A stretch of DNA of 64,000 nt from Rubricoccus sp038746605 (GTDB lineage Bacteria; Bacteroidota; Rhodothermia; Rhodothermales; Rubricoccaceae). The notes beneath the pieces were generated by a model. That model saw nothing but the letters and a program-made list of their open reading frames with translations. It was not told the origin of the DNA and did not search any database. Location of the stretch: contig JBCDKM010000002.1 of NCBI GenBank assembly GCA_038746605.1, positions 186,001 through 250,000 of the forward strand, read 5' to 3'. This document shows positions 59,730-64,000 of this stretch, piece after piece. Position numbers and translations under genes: made by a program. How positions within the stretch are numbered: position 1 is the stretch's first letter; each line of letters opens with the position of its first letter.

Positions 59730-62700
59730 CTACCGCACGACGACCACGCGCTGCACGTCCACGAACGTCCCCGTAGCGAGGCGCGCGACGTACACGCCCG
59801 GCGCCAGGCTCTCCGGCCACGGCACCTCATAGCGACCGACTGCGTGGGCTCCCTCCGCGAGACGGGCGACCTCGCGGCCGCGCACGTCGTAGATCGCGAG
59901 GGTGGCATCACCATCCGACGCGAGGGTGAACGCGAGTGTGCCGGGTCCACTCACAGGATTGGGGCGCACCGGCTCCAGCCAAGTCGTCACGCCCTCGGTG
60001 TCGTCGTCGTCGGTCTCAATGACGAGCAGGAAGCGCTCCGTCGCTGCCGACAACTCGGCCTCACGAATCGTCGGCGGGCCGCTCGCGAGATCGGGCACCT
60101 CGGACGCGTGACGAAACGCGTAGCCTTCGTGTGCTCGGAGGTCCAGGCGCTCTCCCGACTGGCGGTCGAGGAGAGAGAGGCGCCACGACGTAGGGAGGGT
60201 CTCAAGCCCGATCCAGCGGAGCGTCACCTCCGCCTCCGCACCAGCGGTCTGGATCGCGAGTGGCACCTCCACTCGGCCGGTTGGCTCTGCCATCGCATCG
60301 GCGGCTTTCAGAACGGGTCGTCCCTCCTGCTCTGCCACGACCCCGAGCGCGACGAACACGTCGGAGAGGGGGGCGAGCTTCTCGGCATCGCCCTCGTCCC
60401 ATCCCCGCACCGCGCCAGAAGAGAACGCGACCTCGGCGGCGCGGTCCACGAGCCGACGCCCGGTCTCCGCCTCGCGGCCTTCGAAGACGAGGCCGAGGCG
60501 AGGCACGTCGTCGGCTTTGCTCGCGGTACCACCGGAGGCGTCCGCAGCCACATCCACCACGGACGAAGCCGGAATGGTCAGCGTGCCGCCTCGGCGCTTG
60601 GCCCGCACCACGAAGCCCTCGTACGGCCCCACCGTCGTACCACGCCGCGCCACTTCCCAGGTACCGTCCTCGGCGTTCCAAGTGTATGCCCGGTCGCCCA
60701 CCGAGCGGCTCCCGCCCGGCCACGACTGCGGCGTCCCGATGTCGAGCGGGCGCGAGAACGGGTTGCCGAGCACGTTGAAGCGCGAGCCCTCGGTGTGCAA
60801 CTCCACCTCCCGGTCGCGCGAGTTCGCGAACAGCAGCGGCGAGAACACGACCGGCATCTCGACGGCCGAGCTGGGCACCAGCGCAGGGCCTTCGGGCGTG
60901 AACGCCTCATCGAAGAAGTACCACATGAAGCCCTGACCGACGGCAATCGACTCATTGAGGAACGGCGCGCGCCACTGAGTACCATCGAAGTGGGTGAAGA
61001 GGGTCGGGCTGCCGAAATCCGGGTAGTTACCCGGGATCCCCGCGACGAGGTTCATCTCGGCCGCCCGGGAGATCGTGAGCAACTCGGGCGTGCCCATCAG
61101 ACGCCAGCCCGGCGCCCCCGCCACGATCCCACTCGCGGGCGTCGCCTCGTCGCTCACCACCATCGTCACGGGGACGATCACCTCGGGATTCACCGGGTCG
61201 TTGGACTGCACGACGACCTCCGCCGTATACGCCCCCGGCGCGAGGCCCGCCGCGTCCACGCCGAGCGTCACCTCCTGCACACCGCCCGACCCGACCGTCC
61301 CGCTTCCTTCCGAAACCGACAGCCAGCCGTCGTTGGGGTCGAGCCGGATCGCGAGGTCGTAGAGCGTCTGGAGCGGCTCATCGCGGTAGCTGACGACCAC
61401 CCCGTCTGTCCCGATGTCGTTCTCCACACCGATGGCGGCATCGCTCCAGCCCCAGAGACTCTTGAGTTGCAGTTGGATCCGCCCATCGCGCGAGAGGATG
61501 ATCTGGAAGGAGGTCGTCTCAAACTGGTCCCCCACGCTGATCCAAGAGAAGACGAAGCGACCGTCCGGCAGCGTCTTGAATCCGTAGCGCGTGGTCTCTT
61601 TGCTCTCCCACCAGTCCCAGTTCGCAGCGATGACAGCGTTGGGAGCTCCGGCGTCGGGAATCCGTCTGGGGACGCCGTTGATGTCCCCCGGGTCTTGGAA
61701 GGTCATGAAGCCGTTTGCGTTGACCCAGACGCGGTCCCGGAAGGTGCCGTAGAACGGGAACTCAAAGGGGAGCGGCAGCAAGACGTAGCCAAATCTCTCC
61801 ATCTGAAGCGTGAGGCCACCGTCCAGCACGTCGATCCACTCGAAGGCGGGCCCGTCCGCCTCGCGGGAGTCCTGGGCGGTGTAGCCGTAGGCGTCGGGTC
61901 CATCCCTGCCCGCCGCCGGGCGCTCCGGCTGGCGACCCTCGTCTCGGATCTCAGCCCGCCAGCGGAGGGTGCTCTGAGGCTCCACCCCCGGATTATGCAA
62001 GCGGAGCGTGCGCGAGGCCGTCCCACCCACCGGAACAGCCAGCGAAACCGCACTCGGTCCGATCTGCGCCGCTGCCGGGTTCAGGCCCGCATCGTCCACC
62101 CGGATCCGAGTGAACGCGTACGGCCCGAGTGCCACCCTTTCGCCCCTGGACTGGAGCCGGTCGAGCGTCGTCTCCACGTCCTCGTCCGGGAACCGGTGGC
62201 GGAGGAGCGCCCAGGCTCCCGCCACGTGAGGCGCAGCCATCGAGGTGCCGTCCTTCTCCTCGTACGCCCCACCTGGGACCGCCGACAGGATCTCGACGCC
62301 AGGCGCGAGAAGATCCAGATCGGAGGCGATGTTCGAGAACTCCGCGATCCGGTCGTTGAAGTCCGTCGCGCCGACAGACACGGCCGAGGAGATGCACGCG
62401 GGGTAGGAGAGCAGTCCGTTGTACCCGTTGTTGCCCGAGGAGACGATGGTCGCGACGTCGATGCTTCGGAGCAGGTCGATGAGCCAGGTGTGGGGGGCGT
62501 TGTCGCACGCGCCGCGCGAGCCGCCCCCTCCGAGGCTCATGTTCACCGCCACGATGGGCCGGTCTTCTTCCGTGACGAGGAGGTAGACGTGCTCCAGCGC
62601 GAGGATCTGGTCCGAGTCCCACGTCAGCGCGCAGGTCTCCTGCCCTCTGCAAATGCCCGTGCCCGTGAAGCCCGAGAACACCTGGATGGCGGTCACCTCG

Positions 62701-63410
62701 GCACTCGGCGCCACGCCCCGCTGCGCGCGGATCAACGCGCGATCATTCCCCGCCGCGATCCCCGCGACGTGCGTTCCGTGCTCGCAGTCGTCCGTCCAGA
62801 GGCCGCTGTCGCACGCCTCTGCGGCGCCCTCCCCGATCTGCTCCTCCGACCGGTCCGGGCAGAGCGACTCGTAGGTGTACTCCACACCCTCACTGTCCGT
62901 ACCCGTCCCCTTGGAAGAGAAACACGCCTCTGAGGCGATCTGGTCGCGCAAGAGCGGATGGTCCGTATCGAACCCACTGTCGAGGACGGCGATTTCCGTC
63001 CCGGCTCCGGTGAACCCCGCCCCCCACATGTCCTGCGCGCCGATGAGACGGGTAGAAGTCGCCAGATTGAAGGAGCCGAGAACCGACGAGCCCAGCGCCG
63101 TGGGAGCCGAGAGTCGGTCCTCGTGGACCGATGCCACTCCGTCCGTCGCACGAAGCCGGGCGAGGTCCTCCGCGCCGACCGTCACTGCGAAGCCCGGCGT
63201 GATGGCGAACCGTGCCACCCGCTTCGGCTCCTGCAACCGACTGAGGACGTCGCCTTGCTTCGCGGCCAGATCGGGCGCTTTCGCCTGCGCATCGAGCAGG
63301 ACGATGACGCGGACGCTCCCGTCGCGCGCGGCTTTGGCGGCGAGGTCGTCGGGTTGGGCGTGAACGGTGGGGAGAACGGCGAAGAGGGCCGCAACGAGAG
63401 CGAGACGCAT
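59730..63410 (-). CDS. Secreted subtilisin-like serine protease (S8) with T9SS-type CTD
   Basis: 1226 residues. Signal peptide (MRLALVAALFAVLPTVHAQ), I9-like propeptide, subtilase domain with D144 (AVLDSGFDTDHP), H211 (EHGTHVAGIAAG) and S390 (GTSMAAPHVAGA). Then follow an anchor region (PDAYGYTAQDSREADGPAFEW), an Ig-like repeat, the shared module (GAPGWRLMGTPELLTISRAAEMNLVAGIPGNYPDF...) and a sorting domain (VRPNPVSGPGTLAFTLASDG...APGVYVARLATG). It is a paralogue of the 47087 gene. The start 63410 gives the signal peptide. Confidence 0.95.
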   Translation of the reverse strand: MRLALVAALFAVLPTVHAQPDDLAAKAARDGSVRVIVLLDAQAKAPDLAAKQGDVLSRLQEPKRVARFAITPGFAVTVGAEDLARLRATDGVASVHEDRLSAPTALGSSVLGSFNLATSTRLIGAQDMWGAGFTGAGTEIAVLDSGFDTDHPLLRDQIASEACFSSKGTGTDSEGVEYTYESLCPDRSEEQIGEGAAEACDSGLWTDDCEHGTHVAGIAAGNDRALIRAQRGVAPSAEVTAIQVFSGFTGTGICRGQETCALTWDSDQILALEHVYLLVTEEDRPIVAVNMSLGGGGSRGACDNAPHTWLIDLLRSIDVATIVSSGNNGYNGLLSYPACISSAVSVGATDFNDRIAEFSNIASDLDLLAPGVEILSAVPGGAYEEKDGTSMAAPHVAGAWALLRHRFPDEDVETTLDRLQSRGERVALGPYAFTRIRVDDAGLNPAAAQIGPSAVSLAVPVGGTASRTLRLHNPGVEPQSTLRWRAEIRDEGRQPERPAAGRDGPDAYGYTAQDSREADGPAFEWIDVLDGGLTLQMERFGYVLLPLPFEFPFYGTFRDRVWVNANGFMTFQDPGDINGVPRRIPDAGAPNAVIAANWDWWESKETTRYGFKTLPDGRFVFSWISVGDQFETTSFQIILSRDGRIQLQLKSLWGWSDAAIGVENDIGTDGVVVSYRDEPLQTLYDLAIRLDPNDGWLSVSEGSGTVGSGGVQEVTLGVDAAGLAPGAYTAEVVVQSNDPVNPEVIVPVTMVVSDEATPASGIVAGAPGWRLMGTPELLTISRAAEMNLVAGIPGNYPDFGSPTLFTHFDGTQWRAPFLNESIAVGQGFMWYFFDEAFTPEGPALVPSSAVEMPVVFSPLLFANSRDREVELHTEGSRFNVLGNPFSRPLDIGTPQSWPGGSRSVGDRAYTWNAEDGTWEVARRGTTVGPYEGFVVRAKRRGGTLTIPASSVVDVAADASGGTASKADDVPRLGLVFEGREAETGRRLVDRAAEVAFSSGAVRGWDEGDAEKLAPLSDVFVALGVVAEQEGRPVLKAADAMAEPTGRVEVPLAIQTAGAEAEVTLRWIGLETLPTSWRLSLLDRQSGERLDLRAHEGYAFRHASEVPDLASGPPTIREAELSAATERFLLVIETDDDDTEGVTTWLEPVRPNPVSGPGTLAFTLASDGDATLAIYDVRGREVARLAEGAHAVGRYEVPWPESLAPGVYVARLATGTFVDVQRVVVVR

Positions 63411-63484
63411 GTGCGAGGAGGGAGGAGTACCATTTCCAGACACGTAGACCGTCCCGGCCGGGGGACACGCGCCCTTTGCCTCGC

Positions 63485-63518
63485 CCGCCTCGGGACGCCC
63501 ACGGACCGACCGAGGCGG
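63485..63518. repeat. Dispersed palindrome, long class
   Basis: Arms CCGCCTCGG/CCGAGGCGG with two more pairs outside, 16-nt loop GACGCCCACGGACCGA. It lies between the divergent protease and acnA genes. Confidence 0.9.
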
Positions 63519-63616
63519 GCAGAATCGGCCCGCGCTTCACCGCCGCGGCTGGGACTCTGGCGCCTCAGCCCCGTATCCTACCCTCGACTGATTTCTGCGC
63601 CCCTGACCCTCTGACC

Positions 63617-64000
63617 ATGGCCTCCGCCCTCTTCGGCTCCCGCGACACTCTGACCACGCCCAGCGGCCAGTCCTACACCTTCTACCGCCTCGACGCCGCG
63701 GCCGAGGCCACCGGCGCCGATCTCTCGCGCCTCCCGTTCTCCATCAAGGTCCTTCTGGAGAACGCCCTCCGCCAGGCCGACATGCCCGGGCCCGTCGGCG
63801 AGGACGATGTGCGGAACCTCTGCGCCTACGAGCCCGCCGACCCGGCCGACGTCGAGATTCCCTACACGCCCGCTCGCGTGCTGCTCCAGGACTTCACCGG
63901 CGTCCCGGCCGTCGTGGACCTCGCGGCGCTCCGCAGCGCGATGGCCCGCAACGGCGGCGATCCGGAGGAGATCAACCCGCGCGTCCCGGTCGATCTCGTC
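63617..64000 (+). CDS. acnA: Aconitate hydratase, 3' truncated by the window end
   Basis: The first 128 codons are present. Blocks LPFSIKVLLENALRQ, IPYTPARVLLQDFTGVPAVVDLAALRSAM and INPRVPVDLV are the N-terminal signature of the AcnA/IRP type. The [4Fe-4S]-binding cysteines lie beyond the window. It interconverts citrate and isocitrate in the TCA cycle. It is divergent from the protease array, separated by a long-class palindrome. Confidence 0.93.
   Translation, partial: MASALFGSRDTLTTPSGQSYTFYRLDAAAEATGADLSRLPFSIKVLLENALRQADMPGPVGEDDVRNLCAYEPADPADVEIPYTPARVLLQDFTGVPAVVDLAALRSAMARNGGDPEEINPRVPVDLV

Noticed and set aside
56816..62933. Very long plus-strand open frames opposite the protease genes (840 and 1185 codons)
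   Set aside because: They are antisense to genes with clear domains, and their products are rich in Arg, His and Glu with no motif. GC-rich codon bias keeps the opposite strand open.
2597..63518. The palindromes as a CRISPR array
   Set aside because: Copies are kilobases apart and spread between genes, not in regular repeat-spacer order, and there are no cas genes.
1..64000. Frequent CTCGCGA-like words as a possible uptake or Chi sequence
   Set aside because: They are common everywhere in the window and follow from the preferred Ala, Arg, Leu and Ser codons. No clustering or orientation bias is visible by eye.

Overview
The window is high-GC DNA (about two thirds G+C by eye) with little Shine-Dalgarno signal, tightly packed genes and many secreted proteins ending in a C-terminal sorting domain of the T9SS type A kind. 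This, together with DUF1211/TMEM175, BLUF, CreD-like, M16 and CNT-type genes, suggests a Rhodothermota bacterium close to the Rubricoccaceae (Rubrivirga/Rubricoccus-like). That placement is inferred from protein style, not from a marker gene.

Layout. 1-15.1 kb holds ordinary chromosomal genes: a truncated Ser/Thr kinase with TPR repeats, apaG, a BON-LysM lipid-free exported protein, a TMEM175-type channel, a small arsenic cluster (a 30-residue Cys-rich peptide, arsR, thioredoxin-type arsC, arsN2), a class A-type serine hydrolase lipoprotein, a CsbD-like gene, recN, a membrane protein with a winged-helix regulator behind a TTGACA promoter carrying an inverted repeat, uppS, a di-iron ferritin-like protein, a CreD-like membrane protein and a LolD/MacB-type ATPase. 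15.1-28.2 kb holds a BLUF photoreceptor, a secreted CTD protein lying between a truncated and an intact copy of a small phosphatase gene, an SF2 helicase, an exported Gfo/Idh/MocA protein, a nucleoside transporter, ACT and TonB genes, a non-catalytic M16 protein, and zwf/pgl.

28.2-38.25 kb looks like an integrated genomic island. An intact tRNA-Ala(CGC) lies at its right end, and a 32-bp imperfect direct repeat of that tRNA's 3' end, followed by an old terminator, lies at its left end. The island carries hsdM-hsdS-hsdR plus a DUF45/M48 metallopeptidase (a type I restriction operon), a MITE-like repeat between hsdM and hsdS, a polytopic membrane protein, a broken tyrosine recombinase and a zinc-finger protein. 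The operon carries 14 exact copies of the 10-mer GCCTCTGGCG in both orientations and several reading frames; only one exact copy was found elsewhere.

38.5-63.4 kb is a one-strand array of secreted proteins: an M36 metalloprotease, three S8-type proteases (one with an Asp-Glu-Ser arrangement), an M12B-type protease, a choice-of-anchor B protein and a WG-repeat protein. Six end in a sorting domain, and four share a further C-terminal module of roughly 450-500 residues joined to different catalytic heads. Two have near-identical promoters. The window ends in acnA.

Outside the island, more than 20 copies of a dispersed palindrome (arms CCGCCTCGG/CCGAGGCGG) lie between genes. They fall into two discrete classes, with a 2-nt or an exactly 16-nt loop. 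One copy sits in frame inside uppS.
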